A stretch of 64,000 nt of DNA from DATKJS01 sp050015275. Its GTDB lineage: Bacteria; Acidobacteriota; Aminicenantia; Aminicenantales; Saccharicenantaceae. Within the stretch, counting starts at the first letter, position 1. The number at the start of each line of letters is the position of its first letter. Below the pieces are notes generated by a model. It was not told the DNA's origin, did not search any database, and saw nothing but the letters and a program-made list of their open reading frames with translations. Position numbers and translations under genes: made by a program. Location: assembly GCA_050015275.1 (NCBI GenBank), contig JBEKBS010000012.1, forward strand, positions 1-64,000, given 5' to 3'. Below are positions 42,260 to 50,249 of the stretch, one piece after another.

Positions 42260-43054
42260 TCAGGGATTCGGGGACTTCTTGTCCCCGATAACTTTCAGGA
42301 ACTGGTCGAGCCTGGCTTTCATGGCCGGGTTGGTGACCCTGGGGGAGATCTTCAGAAAGATCTCTTTCGCCTTGGCCGTCTCGCCGGTTGCCAGATAGGC
42401 AGCGCCCAGGTTGAAGCTGAATTGGAGGTCGTCGGGGACGAGCTTGACCGCCCGCTCATAAGCCGACACGGCGTCTTCCATTTTATTCTGCTTCTCGAGG
42501 ATCATCCCCATCAGGTTGTGAGCCATGGCCAGACGGGGCTTGATCTGGAGGGCCTTCTGCACGCTCTCGTAGGCCAGGTCGAGACGGTCCTGAAGGACAT
42601 ACAACCGGGCAAGGTTATAGTACGGGAGCTCGCGGGTGGGGTAGGCCATGTCGAGGAGGGCCTTCTGGAACTCGGCTTCGGCCTTGGGCAGCTGGTTCAT
42701 CTCCTGGTAGATCGCGCCCAGGTTGTTGTGGGCCTCCGTGAACTCGGGATGGATCTCCAGGCACTTCTCGTACGCCTTGGCGGACTCCGCGAGGTTGCCC
42801 TTCAGGGACTGGGCCAGGCCGATGGCGTTCCAAGCCAGGTAATAGCGGGTGTCGAGGGTCAGGGCCTTAACGAAACATTTGAGGGCTTCGTCGATGTTCT
42901 TAGGATCGAGGTAGCTCTGGTTGAGGTAGACAAGCCCGAGGTTGTACTGGTACTTTGGGTCCTTGGCCCTGGATTGCTGCAATTTCTGCTGGGAAGTCGC
43001 GCAGAATGCCAAGGTCGAGGATAAGAAAAGGACAAGGACGCTCTTGGCTCTCAT
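42260..43054 (-). CDS. TPR-repeat protein, PilF-like, exported
   Basis: 264 residues. A signal sequence (VLVLFLSSTLAFCATS) ends in a Cys that is not a good lipobox because Phe precedes it. About six tetratricopeptide repeats follow (for example YNLGLVYLNQ, AHNNLGAIYQEMNQLPKAEAEF, AHNLMGMILEKQNKMEDAV). The arrangement resembles PilF/PilW pilotins of type IV pili, but no pilus genes are near, so it may be a general scaffold. AAAGGAG before the ATG supports the start. It lies 46 bases after gpsA, at the end of the long reverse operon. Confidence 0.85.
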   Translation of the reverse strand: MRAKSVLVLFLSSTLAFCATSQQKLQQSRAKDPKYQYNLGLVYLNQSYLDPKNIDEALKCFVKALTLDTRYYLAWNAIGLAQSLKGNLAESAKAYEKCLEIHPEFTEAHNNLGAIYQEMNQLPKAEAEFQKALLDMAYPTRELPYYNLARLYVLQDRLDLAYESVQKALQIKPRLAMAHNLMGMILEKQNKMEDAVSAYERAVKLVPDDLQFSFNLGAAYLATGETAKAKEIFLKISPRVTNPAMKARLDQFLKVIGDKKSPNP

Positions 43055-43100
43055 GGCATATCTCCTTTGGCCGGAGCGAAGGCCCGCTCCCGGTCCCGTT

Positions 43101-44096
43101 TTATTCCTCCCTCAAAGCCCGGGACATGAGGTCCTGAAGGGCTTTGCGGGGGGGCTTGTTCCGATAGAGGACTTGATAGATCTGCTGCGTGATGGGCATT
43201 TCGACGCCTTGGACCCGGGCCAGACGGCGGGCCGAGTTCGTCGTATGGACGCCTTCGGCGATCATTTTCATCCGCGACAGGATGGCCTCCAGGGACCTTC
43301 CCTTGCCCAGCTGATATCCGACATAATGGTTGCGGCTCAGCTCTCCCGTGCAGGTCAGGACGAGGTCCCCGATCCCCGCCAGCCCCGAAAACGTCTTCTT
43401 CTGGGCACCGAGCGCGAGGCCGAGATTCGTGATCTCGACGAGACCCCGGGTGATGAGCGCGGCCCGCGAGTTCAGGCCGAAATCCATGGCGTCGACGATA
43501 CCCGCGGCGATGGCGATGACATTCTTGAGGGCTCCCGCAATCTCGACGCCGGTCACGTCCGGGCTCGTGTAGACCCGGATCTTCAGGCTGGAGATGAGGT
43601 GCTGCACGGTCCTGGCCGTGGCGGGATCCCGTGAGGCCACGACGAGGGCCGTCGGATGCCCCGCCGCCACGTCCCGGGCGAAGCTTGGACCCGACAGGAC
43701 AGCCAGGTGGGGCCGGGCGTGAGGCCGGAAGACTTCTTCCATCACCTGGCTCATCCGCTTGAGCGACTTCTGGTCGATCCCCTTGGTCAGGCTGACGACG
43801 ATCTGGCCGTCCTCAAGGAACGGGGCGATCCTGGCATATACGGAGCGGCAGAACTGGGAAGGAACGGCGATGAAGAGGATGTCTCCGAAGAGGACGGTCT
43901 CCTTGATGTTGGTGGAAAAAGTCACGGGCCCGGGAAAAGCGAATCCGGGCAGGAATGTCCGGTTTTCACGGGTCTCGATGAGCTCCCTGTGGATATCCTC
44001 CTCCCGGACCCAGAGACGGGTCGGGATCTTGATCTGGCCGAGGTAGCGGGCGAAGGCAGAGCCCCAGCTGCCGCCACCGATGACGGCGGTTTTCAT
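43101..44096 (-). CDS. gpsA: glycerol-3-phosphate dehydrogenase [NAD(P)+]
   Basis: 331 residues. The Rossmann motif is AVIGGGSWGSAFARYL (a GxGxxA variant with GGGSWG). VSLTKGID, SGPSFARDVAAGHPTALV and the catalytic Lys region GALKNVIAIAAGI are present. It reduces dihydroxyacetone phosphate to glycerol-3-phosphate for phospholipid synthesis. It overlaps plsY by four bases, and PlsY uses its product. Confidence 0.95.
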   Translation of the reverse strand: MKTAVIGGGSWGSAFARYLGQIKIPTRLWVREEDIHRELIETRENRTFLPGFAFPGPVTFSTNIKETVLFGDILFIAVPSQFCRSVYARIAPFLEDGQIVVSLTKGIDQKSLKRMSQVMEEVFRPHARPHLAVLSGPSFARDVAAGHPTALVVASRDPATARTVQHLISSLKIRVYTSPDVTGVEIAGALKNVIAIAAGIVDAMDFGLNSRAALITRGLVEITNLGLALGAQKKTFSGLAGIGDLVLTCTGELSRNHYVGYQLGKGRSLEAILSRMKMIAEGVHTTNSARRLARVQGVEMPITQQIYQVLYRNKPPRKALQDLMSRALREE

Positions 44097-44683
44097 GGAG
44101 CTTTTTCTCCTAGCTTCCTCTCTGTCCCGCCGGCGAGCCGCCCGATGTTATCCCTGTGCTTGAAGAGGACGAGGGCGGCGATCGCCAGGCTCCAGATGAA
44201 GGCGGCCTGCGAGCCGTGGAGAAGGAGCAGGAAAAAGGGGAACGAGACCGCGGCCAGGATCGATCCGAGCGAGACGAAACGGGAAACTGCTACGGTCACG
44301 ACAAAGAGGGCCAGGCTGGCGAAAAAAGGCGGCCAGGCCAGAGCGGCGTATACCCCCATGGACGTGGCCATACCCTTTCCACCCCTGAAGCCGATCGAGA
44401 AGGGGAAACAGTGCCCGAACACGGCCAGGAAGCCGCAGAGAGCGGCCAAGACGGGGTCCTGGAAGATCCTGATCGCGAAGAAAACCGGAAGAAAGCCCTT
44501 GGCGACGTCGACGGCCGCGACGGGGAGGGCATATTTCAGTCCCTTGACCCGGAGGACGTTCGTAGCCCCCGTGCTCTGACTGCCGAGCCGGCGGATGTCG
44601 TTCCGGTCCGCCGCCCGGACAAGGAGATAGCCCGTGGGGATCGATCCCAGCAGATAAGAGGCGACCGCGAAGAGGACCTTCAT
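44093..44683 (-). CDS. plsY: acyl-phosphate glycerol-3-phosphate acyltransferase
   Basis: 196 residues, multi-helix membrane protein. Family motifs include SYLLGSIPTGYLL, GSQSTGATNVLRVKG (motif 1), GHCFPFSIGFRGGKGMATSMG (motif 2, read across 88-110) and a later KHRDNIGRL. It acylates glycerol-3-phosphate with acyl-phosphate in the first step of phosphatidic acid synthesis. It lies between thpR and gpsA with four-base overlaps on both sides. Confidence 0.95.
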   Translation of the reverse strand: MKVLFAVASYLLGSIPTGYLLVRAADRNDIRRLGSQSTGATNVLRVKGLKYALPVAAVDVAKGFLPVFFAIRIFQDPVLAALCGFLAVFGHCFPFSIGFRGGKGMATSMGVYAALAWPPFFASLALFVVTVAVSRFVSLGSILAAVSFPFFLLLLHGSQAAFIWSLAIAALVLFKHRDNIGRLAGGTERKLGEKAP

Positions 44684-45234
44684 GTGAATTCAAACCCGGA
44701 AATCGCCCTGTATTCGGCGCCCTGGGGCTTGAGGACGCTCTCAAAGAGCGTGAGCCTGCGGGCCGTCATTTCTCCGAATAAGGCCCCCCGATATTTCTCG
44801 AGCTCGAGGAGGGCTTCCCGGATGCCGGACGGGCTTTTGACCCGGCCGAAAGTCAGGTGGGGATGGAACGCCCGCTCTTCCCGGGGAAAGCCCTCCCGCT
44901 CAAGGCCGTCCTCGACCGCCATCTGGAGGGCGATAAGCGCGGGCTCCTCTTTGAACCCGGCCCAAATGATCCGGGGACTCTTGCCCTCCGGAAAAGTTCC
45001 CGTCCCTTGGAGGACAAGCGGAAAGCTCGAGCTCGCGCCCGCCGCCCCTCTCAAAACGCCCTCGATGGCGGGGACCCGGTCTTCCCCGACTTCACCGAGG
45101 AACTTCAAGGTCAGGTGCATCCCCTGGGAACCGACCCAGCGGACGTCCGCCCCCGTTCTCTTGAGCTTCAGGATGAGGTCCTGGAGCGAACGCTTGATCT
45201 CGGGGTCGAGGTCGATGGCGGCGAACGTCCTCAT
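44680..45234 (-). CDS. thpR: RNA 2',3'-cyclic phosphodiesterase (LigT/ThpR)
   Basis: 184 residues. The two HxTx motifs of the 2H phosphoesterase family are HLTLKFLGE near 41 and HPHLTFGRV near 129. It opens 2',3'-cyclic phosphates on RNA ends. It overlaps cinA upstream and plsY downstream by four bases each. Confidence 0.93.
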   Translation of the reverse strand: MRTFAAIDLDPEIKRSLQDLILKLKRTGADVRWVGSQGMHLTLKFLGEVGEDRVPAIEGVLRGAAGASSSFPLVLQGTGTFPEGKSPRIIWAGFKEEPALIALQMAVEDGLEREGFPREERAFHPHLTFGRVKSPSGIREALLELEKYRGALFGEMTARRLTLFESVLKPQGAEYRAISGFEFT

Positions 45235-46508
45235 CGGGCACTTCCGGTCCTATTGTATTTTTTTTTAGATATTTTGATAAGGTCTTTTCTCAGGATGTCC
45301 AGGGCCTTTTGCGACGACTGGAACTTGACCTGCTCGCGTCCGCCCCAAAAAACGTTCTTCTCGACGCTCACTCCGGCGGCCCGCGCCAGGGCGACGTAGA
45401 CGAGGCCGACGGGTTTGCGCGCCGTCCCGCCGTCGGGGCCGGCGATGCCCGTGATCGCCAGGCCGTAATCGGAACCGGCAGTCCGCCTGATGCCGCGGGC
45501 CATGGCCCTGGCCACCTGCGCGCTGACGGCCCCATGTTCCTCGATCAAGGCCCGGGGCACCCCCAGCCGCCGGACTTTCGCCCGGTTTCCGTAGGCGACA
45601 GCGGACTCCAGGAAGTAGGCCGAACTTCCCGGGATGTTGGTCAGGCGGTGGGCGAGAAGTCCCCCCGTGCACGATTCCGCGCAGGCCAAGGTCAGCCCTT
45701 TTTCCCTCATCAGCGTCCCGACGGCGGACTCAAGGCTTTCCCCGCCCGTGGAATAGATCCATGGCCCGAGCCGGGCGGCGAGCCTTTTCTGAAGGGCGTC
45801 CAGAAGAGGGACAGAAACAGAGGCCGGGGCGTTCCCCTGATAAACGAGATGGATGGCCAGGTCGCCCGGGCTCGCCAGCGTCGTGACCGTGACGCCGGGA
45901 GGCAGCTTGCCGTATACGTCTTTGATCCGGCTCTCCATCAGGGATTCGCCGATCCCCGTCAATCTCATGATCCGGCGCATGGTGCCGCCCTTCACGAAGG
46001 ACCTCAGCCGGGGCACGACATGGTGGTCGAACATGGGCTTGAGCTCGTGGGGGGGGCCCGGCAAAAGGGCGATCCGGCGGCCCGACGTCTCGATCCAGAG
46101 GCCGGGAGCCGTCCCGTTCGGGTTCTCCAGGATCTCCGCGCCCTCGATCACGTAGCTCTGCTTACGGTTCGTCGCGGACATGCGCAGGCCGCGGCGGTGG
46201 AAGCGCCGCCTGATCCCGGCCAGGATCCGGGCATTGAAGATGAGCTTCCGGCCGAGAGCCCGGGCAAAGGCTTCGCGGGTCCGGTCGTCCTCGGTCGGGC
46301 CCAGGCCGCCCATGGCGATGACGAGGGTCGACCGCCCGAGCGCTGTCCTGATGGCCCGTCCAAGGTCGCTATCGTCGTCCCCGACCAGGGTCTTGAACGA
46401 AACGCCCAGGCCGAGGTCGTTCAGGCGCTCGGTCAGGAATAGGGAGTTGGTGTCCTGGAAAAAAGGGGTCAGGAGCTCGCTGCCGACGGCGATGATCTCG
46501 GTTCTCAT
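45231..46508 (-). CDS. cinA: CinA family protein (nicotinamide-nucleotide amidase)
   Basis: 425 residues. The N-terminal molybdopterin-binding-like (COG1058) domain begins EIIAVGSELLTPFFQDTNS and contains AMGGLGPTEDDRT. The C-terminal amidase domain has CAESCTGGLLAHRLTNIPGSS and AITGIAGPDGGTARKPVG. CinA recycles NAD by deamidating NMN and hydrolysing ADP-ribose. It starts 14 bases after pgpA and overlaps thpR by four bases. Confidence 0.95.
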   Translation of the reverse strand: MRTEIIAVGSELLTPFFQDTNSLFLTERLNDLGLGVSFKTLVGDDDSDLGRAIRTALGRSTLVIAMGGLGPTEDDRTREAFARALGRKLIFNARILAGIRRRFHRRGLRMSATNRKQSYVIEGAEILENPNGTAPGLWIETSGRRIALLPGPPHELKPMFDHHVVPRLRSFVKGGTMRRIMRLTGIGESLMESRIKDVYGKLPPGVTVTTLASPGDLAIHLVYQGNAPASVSVPLLDALQKRLAARLGPWIYSTGGESLESAVGTLMREKGLTLACAESCTGGLLAHRLTNIPGSSAYFLESAVAYGNRAKVRRLGVPRALIEEHGAVSAQVARAMARGIRRTAGSDYGLAITGIAGPDGGTARKPVGLVYVALARAAGVSVEKNVFWGGREQVKFQSSQKALDILRKDLIKISKKKYNRTGSAR

Positions 46509-46522
46509 GGCCCCGAACGACC

Positions 46523-46972
46523 TCAGATCCAGATAAGGAGAAGATGGACGATAATTCCTGCGGCGAGTCCCGCTCCGGCGTCATCGGCCATGATCCCCCA
46601 GCCCCCCGGGAACTTCTCCAGCCTCCGGATCGGACCGGGCTTGATGATATCAAAAAAGCGAAAGAAAACAAACGCCAGGACCATCGGCAGCCAGCGCGAA
46701 GGAACGAGGAAGAGGGCCAGGAACTGCCCGAAGGCCTCGTCGATGACGATCCGCTGCGGGTCGGCTTGGCCGAGCTCGGCGGCATAAACGGTGGAAACCG
46801 CGTGTCCGACGACAAAGAGGGCCAGAAGGAAAAGCAGATACCAGGGCCAGGAAAGGCCGTGGATGGCCAGCCGGTAGAGGACGAGGGCCGCCGCGCTCGC
46901 GGCCGTTCCGGGGGCCTTGGGAAAGAACCCGATGCCGAAGAACGTGGACAGGATTCTGCTGAGGATTTTCAT
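46523..46972 (-). CDS. pgpA: phosphatidylglycerophosphatase A
   Basis: 149 residues, three to four membrane helices. The PgpA motifs GIGFFPKAPGTAAS, IVIDEAFGQ and FDIIKPGPIRRLE...GGWGIMADD are all present. It dephosphorylates phosphatidylglycerophosphate to phosphatidylglycerol. Its start overlaps the rimO stop by four bases, and it belongs with plsY and gpsA in a membrane-lipid operon. Confidence 0.95.
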   Translation of the reverse strand: MKILSRILSTFFGIGFFPKAPGTAASAAALVLYRLAIHGLSWPWYLLFLLALFVVGHAVSTVYAAELGQADPQRIVIDEAFGQFLALFLVPSRWLPMVLAFVFFRFFDIIKPGPIRRLEKFPGGWGIMADDAGAGLAAGIIVHLLLIWI

Positions 46973-48294
46973 GGAACGAACCTTCCTTGGAGATCGTAGG
47001 GGCCAGCCGACCGGATCCTCGCTCTGATGATGGCGGCCGGAGCCGACGTCCCGAAACGGCGCCCGGGGGGCGAAATGAGGACCCTGCCGTCGACCTCCGG
47101 GGCCTGGAACCGTGCCCTTGCGGCGAGGGCGCGGCTGCCCGGCCCGGCCGGGCCTTCGACCAGGACGTCCAAGACTTTGCCGACGTACGACTTGTTCCTC
47201 TCCAAGGACAGCTCCGCCTGGAGGAGCATGAGCTCGGCCCGCCGTCCTTTTTTTTCCTCGCGCCCGGCCGTTTCAGGGAGGCCGTACGAGTCCGTCCCAC
47301 TCTCCGGAGAATACGTGAACACGCCGAGATGGTCGAACCGTGCTTCTTCGACGAACCGTTTGAGGGAGCGGAATTCCTTCCGCCCTTCGCCGGGGAACCC
47401 GACGATGAGGGATGTCCTGACCGCGACACCCGGGACCCTGGCCCGGATCTTCGCCAAAAGGCGGAGGGCCCTCGCCCCGTCCAGGCCCCTTTTCATGGCC
47501 TTGACCAAAGCCGGATCGGAGTGCTGGAAGGGGATGTCCAGGTACCGGCAGACCTTTTTTTCGTTCATGATGTCGAGCAGGGCATCCGTGACCTCATCGG
47601 GATAGCCGTAGAGAAAGCGGACCCACTCGATCCCGTCCACCCGGATGAGGCGCTCGAGGAGTTTCACCAGTCCGTCCCGCGTCCCGCGGTCCCGGCCGTA
47701 GAACGTCGTGTCATGCGAGACGAGGTCGATTTCCCTGACGCCGAGACCGGACAGGACCCGGACCTCCCGCAGGATGGACGCCATGCTCCGGGAGAAATAG
47801 CGGCCCTTGATGAGGGGGATGGAACAGAACCCGCAACGGTGGGAACAGCCTTCCGAGATCTTGACGTAGGCCCACGTCGTGGGCGTCGTTACGACGCGCG
47901 GGGAAGCGTCGGAATAGAGGAACGTCCGGTCGGGGCGCGAACCCGGGCGTCCCTCCAACACCTCCGAGATCCGGTCGAAGCTCCGGACGCCCGTCCAGGC
48001 ATCGACTTCCGGGAAACGCAGCCGGAGGCGGGCCTCGTCCCTCTCGACGTAGCACCCCGCCACGACGATCCTTTTCCGCGGGTCCTTCCGCTTGAGAAGG
48101 AGGGCGCTCTCGAGGGTCTCCTCGGCCTCGTCGCGCGCCGGCTGGATGAAGCCGCAGGTGTTGACGACGATGATATCCGCCGACCCGGGGCGGTCGACGA
48201 ACGAGTAGCCCGACCTCTTGAGGACGCCCAGCATGACTTCGCTGTCCACCAGGTTCTTGGCGCAGCCGAGGCTGATGAGGGCTATCTTTTTCAT
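46969..48294 (-). CDS. rimO: ribosomal protein S12 methylthiotransferase RimO (C-terminal part of the fusion)
   Basis: 441 residues from ATG 48294. The N-terminal UPF0004 domain has cysteines in SLGCAKNLVDSE, VNTCGFI and AGCYVERD. The radical SAM core has CSHRCGFCSIPLIKGRYFSR, and the C-terminal TRAM domain covers about 370-441. It methylthiolates an aspartate of ribosomal protein S12 using two iron-sulfur clusters. This half is complete. No ribosome-binding site precedes ATG 48294, so translation as part of the fused frame is more likely than separate initiation. Confidence 0.92.
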   Translation of the reverse strand: MKKIALISLGCAKNLVDSEVMLGVLKRSGYSFVDRPGSADIIVVNTCGFIQPARDEAEETLESALLLKRKDPRKRIVVAGCYVERDEARLRLRFPEVDAWTGVRSFDRISEVLEGRPGSRPDRTFLYSDASPRVVTTPTTWAYVKISEGCSHRCGFCSIPLIKGRYFSRSMASILREVRVLSGLGVREIDLVSHDTTFYGRDRGTRDGLVKLLERLIRVDGIEWVRFLYGYPDEVTDALLDIMNEKKVCRYLDIPFQHSDPALVKAMKRGLDGARALRLLAKIRARVPGVAVRTSLIVGFPGEGRKEFRSLKRFVEEARFDHLGVFTYSPESGTDSYGLPETAGREEKKGRRAELMLLQAELSLERNKSYVGKVLDVLVEGPAGPGSRALAARARFQAPEVDGRVLISPPGRRFGTSAPAAIIRARIRSAGPYDLQGRFVP

Positions 48295-49461
48295 GAACGG
48301 CCCGACGTCGCACCACTCATAGGCCTCCCGGGGCAGGTTGTGCTCCTTGAGCCGCTGCTCGAGAAGGACGAGGTCATGGATGCGTTGTCCTCCGCCGATG
48401 ATCTCACCGTAGCCTTCCGAGGCCAAGAAATCCACGCCGAGGACGACGTCCGGCCTGTCCGGTGCCGGCTGCATGTAGAAAGCCTTGATGGCCGTCGGGA
48501 AATGCGTGACGCAGACCGGCGAATCGTAGATCTCAGAGATGATGGTCTCCTCGGGCGCTCCGAAATCGCCGCCCCATTCTATGGCCGAGCCCTTTTCCCG
48601 GAGGATGGGAACGGCCTGGTCATAGGTCAGGCGGGGGAAAGGTTTCTTGATATTTTCAAGCGGCTTCGTGTCGCGTTCGAGGACCTCGAATTCCTGTTTG
48701 CGTTTCGCCAGGACCCGCTCGAGGATGAAGAGGATGAGGTCTTCGCCGAGCTCGATGGTGTCGGCGAGGGTGGCGAAAGCGACCTCGGGCTCGACCATCC
48801 AGAATTCGATGAGATGGCGCCTCGTCTTGGACTTTTCGGCCCGGAAGGTCGGCCCGAAGCAATAGACCTTCCCGAAGGCCATGGCCGTCGCCTCGTTGTA
48901 GAGCTGGCCGCTCTGGCTGAGGTAGGCTTTCTGGTCGAAGTACTCGGTCTCGAAAAGCGTCGTCGTTCCCTCACAAGCGCTGGGCGTGAGGATCGGGGTG
49001 TCCATCACCCGGAACCCGCGGTCGTCGAAGAAATCCCGGATGGCCTTAATGACCTCGGACCGAACCCTCAGAGTGGCGTGCTGCTTCGCGGAGCGGAGCC
49101 AGAGGTGGCGGTGTTCCATGAGGAAGGGGGTGCTGTGTTCCTTGGGCGTGATGGGGTAATCCCGGGCGACCTGGACGACCTCGATGTCCGAGAGGCCGAG
49201 CTCGTACCCGCCCGGCGCCCGCTTGTCTTCCCGGACGCGCCCCCGGATGATGACCGAGGATTCCTGGGTCAGCTCGTCGAACTTCCGGAACAGGGGATGG
49301 TCTTTCTCGGCGCTGAAGACCGTGGACTGGATGATCCCGGTGCCGTCACGGATGAGGAGGAAGCGGACCTTCCCCGAGGAGCGCTTGTGGTAGACCCAGC
49401 CCCGAACCTCGACGTCCTGGCCGTCGTACCGGGCGATGTCTTCGACGTAGGCCCATTTCAT
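46969..49461 (-). CDS. asnS: in-frame fusion: truncated asparaginyl-tRNA synthetase joined to RimO
   Basis: One uninterrupted 830-residue frame. Residues 1-389 are AsnRS: an OB-fold anticodon domain (VEVRGWVYHKRSSGKVRFLLIRDG), motif 1 region, motif 2 (YCFGPTFRAEKSKTRRHLIEFW) and the GYGEIIGGGQRIHD segment. After AYEW the expected last 45 or so residues, including motif 3 with its ATP-binding arginine (GFGLGxER), are absent. The sequence continues CDVGPF and then the normal start of RimO at residue 390. Without motif 3 the synthetase should be inactive. This may be a true deletion-fusion or an assembly error. The gene has a strong promoter and no ribosome-binding site before ATG 49461. Confidence 0.85.
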   Translation of the reverse strand: MKWAYVEDIARYDGQDVEVRGWVYHKRSSGKVRFLLIRDGTGIIQSTVFSAEKDHPLFRKFDELTQESSVIIRGRVREDKRAPGGYELGLSDIEVVQVARDYPITPKEHSTPFLMEHRHLWLRSAKQHATLRVRSEVIKAIRDFFDDRGFRVMDTPILTPSACEGTTTLFETEYFDQKAYLSQSGQLYNEATAMAFGKVYCFGPTFRAEKSKTRRHLIEFWMVEPEVAFATLADTIELGEDLILFILERVLAKRKQEFEVLERDTKPLENIKKPFPRLTYDQAVPILREKGSAIEWGGDFGAPEETIISEIYDSPVCVTHFPTAIKAFYMQPAPDRPDVVLGVDFLASEGYGEIIGGGQRIHDLVLLEQRLKEHNLPREAYEWCDVGPFMKKIALISLGCAKNLVDSEVMLGVLKRSGYSFVDRPGSADIIVVNTCGFIQPARDEAEETLESALLLKRKDPRKRIVVAGCYVERDEARLRLRFPEVDAWTGVRSFDRISEVLEGRPGSRPDRTFLYSDASPRVVTTPTTWAYVKISEGCSHRCGFCSIPLIKGRYFSRSMASILREVRVLSGLGVREIDLVSHDTTFYGRDRGTRDGLVKLLERLIRVDGIEWVRFLYGYPDEVTDALLDIMNEKKVCRYLDIPFQHSDPALVKAMKRGLDGARALRLLAKIRARVPGVAVRTSLIVGFPGEGRKEFRSLKRFVEEARFDHLGVFTYSPESGTDSYGLPETAGREEKKGRRAELMLLQAELSLERNKSYVGKVLDVLVEGPAGPGSRALAARARFQAPEVDGRVLISPPGRRFGTSAPAAIIRARIRSAGPYDLQGRFVP

Positions 49462-49470
49462 AATGCGTCA

Positions 49471-49499
49471 ATTATAAGAGAATACGGCCATTTAATCAA
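49471..49499 (-). promoter_or_regulatory. promoter of the asnS/rimO-pgpA-cinA-thpR-plsY-gpsA operon
   Basis: On the reverse strand TTGATT (49499-49494), a 17-base spacer and a perfect TATAAT (49476-49471) lie just before ATG 49461. Transcription should begin around 49464, leaving a leader of about three bases, so the first gene would be translated from an almost leaderless mRNA. This agrees with the lack of a ribosome-binding site. Confidence 0.65.
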
Positions 49500-49597
49500 T
49501 TTCGATTCATCCTGACCTGGATCTGGAGCCCGCAGACTCGGAGGGGGTCGTGGCTTCCTGCGCAGCCGGGGATGTGTTATAAGATCTAAAGAGAGGG

Positions 49598-50143
49598 ATG
49601 ATGGCTCTGCCGAAGCCTTTTTCGCCCGTCAAGCTCATCTGCGGAGTCATCTTCGGGGACGAATCTCTCTATGAGCGGGCGAAGAGCCTTCTCGTCGGGG
49701 TCCACGGTCCCGTGGATCTCGAGAGCCTATCCTTTGATTTCGACTTCACGGACTATTACGAAAAAGACATGGGCCCCGGACTGAAAAGGCGCTTCATGAG
49801 CTTTGCCAAGCTGACCGGACCCGAGAAGCTGGCTGCGATCAAGGTCGAGACCAACGGCTTCGAGGAACGGCTCCGGGGCGAGGCGGGGAAGGGGCTCCGG
49901 GCGGTCAACCTCGACCCCGGCTATCTCACGGCCTCGGCCCTGGTCATGGCTACGGCCAAAGACTTCTCCCACCGGATCCCCCTGGCCCTCGGGATCTACG
50001 CCCACCTCGAGTTCCTGTTCACGAAAACGGATGTGCGATTCCTGGATTGGACCTATCCGGACCTAAGACAAGACGGCTGCAAGCGTTTTTTTCTTGAAGT
50101 CCGGAGAACTTATCTCGCCCAACTCAAGGATCTGCCAGGATGA
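49598..50143 (+). CDS. DUF4416 family protein
   Basis: 181 residues: SPVKLICGVIFGDESLYERA at the start, then DFDFTDYYEKDMG, VNLDPGYLTASALVMATAKDFSHRIPL and a C-terminal TYPDLRQDG. These match the DUF4416 family, whose function is unknown; the acidic and Asp-Pro-Gly motifs suggest an enzyme-like site. ATG at 49598 or 49601 is possible after AGAGAGGG. It is divergent from the asnS operon and convergent with the cysteine desulfurase. Confidence 0.85.
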   Translation: MMALPKPFSPVKLICGVIFGDESLYERAKSLLVGVHGPVDLESLSFDFDFTDYYEKDMGPGLKRRFMSFAKLTGPEKLAAIKVETNGFEERLRGEAGKGLRAVNLDPGYLTASALVMATAKDFSHRIPLALGIYAHLEFLFTKTDVRFLDWTYPDLRQDGCKRFFLEVRRTYLAQLKDLPG

Positions 50144-50249
50144 CGTTTCGACGGGCCTGAGAGGCGCAGGGAGACCCTAGAGCCATCCATGACTCGAGGG
50201 GGCGGAAGGCCCGGTGTGGCCGGCCGGCGGGAATGAGGACCCGGGCGGT

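Noticed and set aside
46987..49515. 842-codon open frame on the plus strand
   Set aside because: It is antisense to the AsnRS-RimO frame, has low-complexity charged composition and no family motifs; long antisense frames are common in GC-rich coding DNA.
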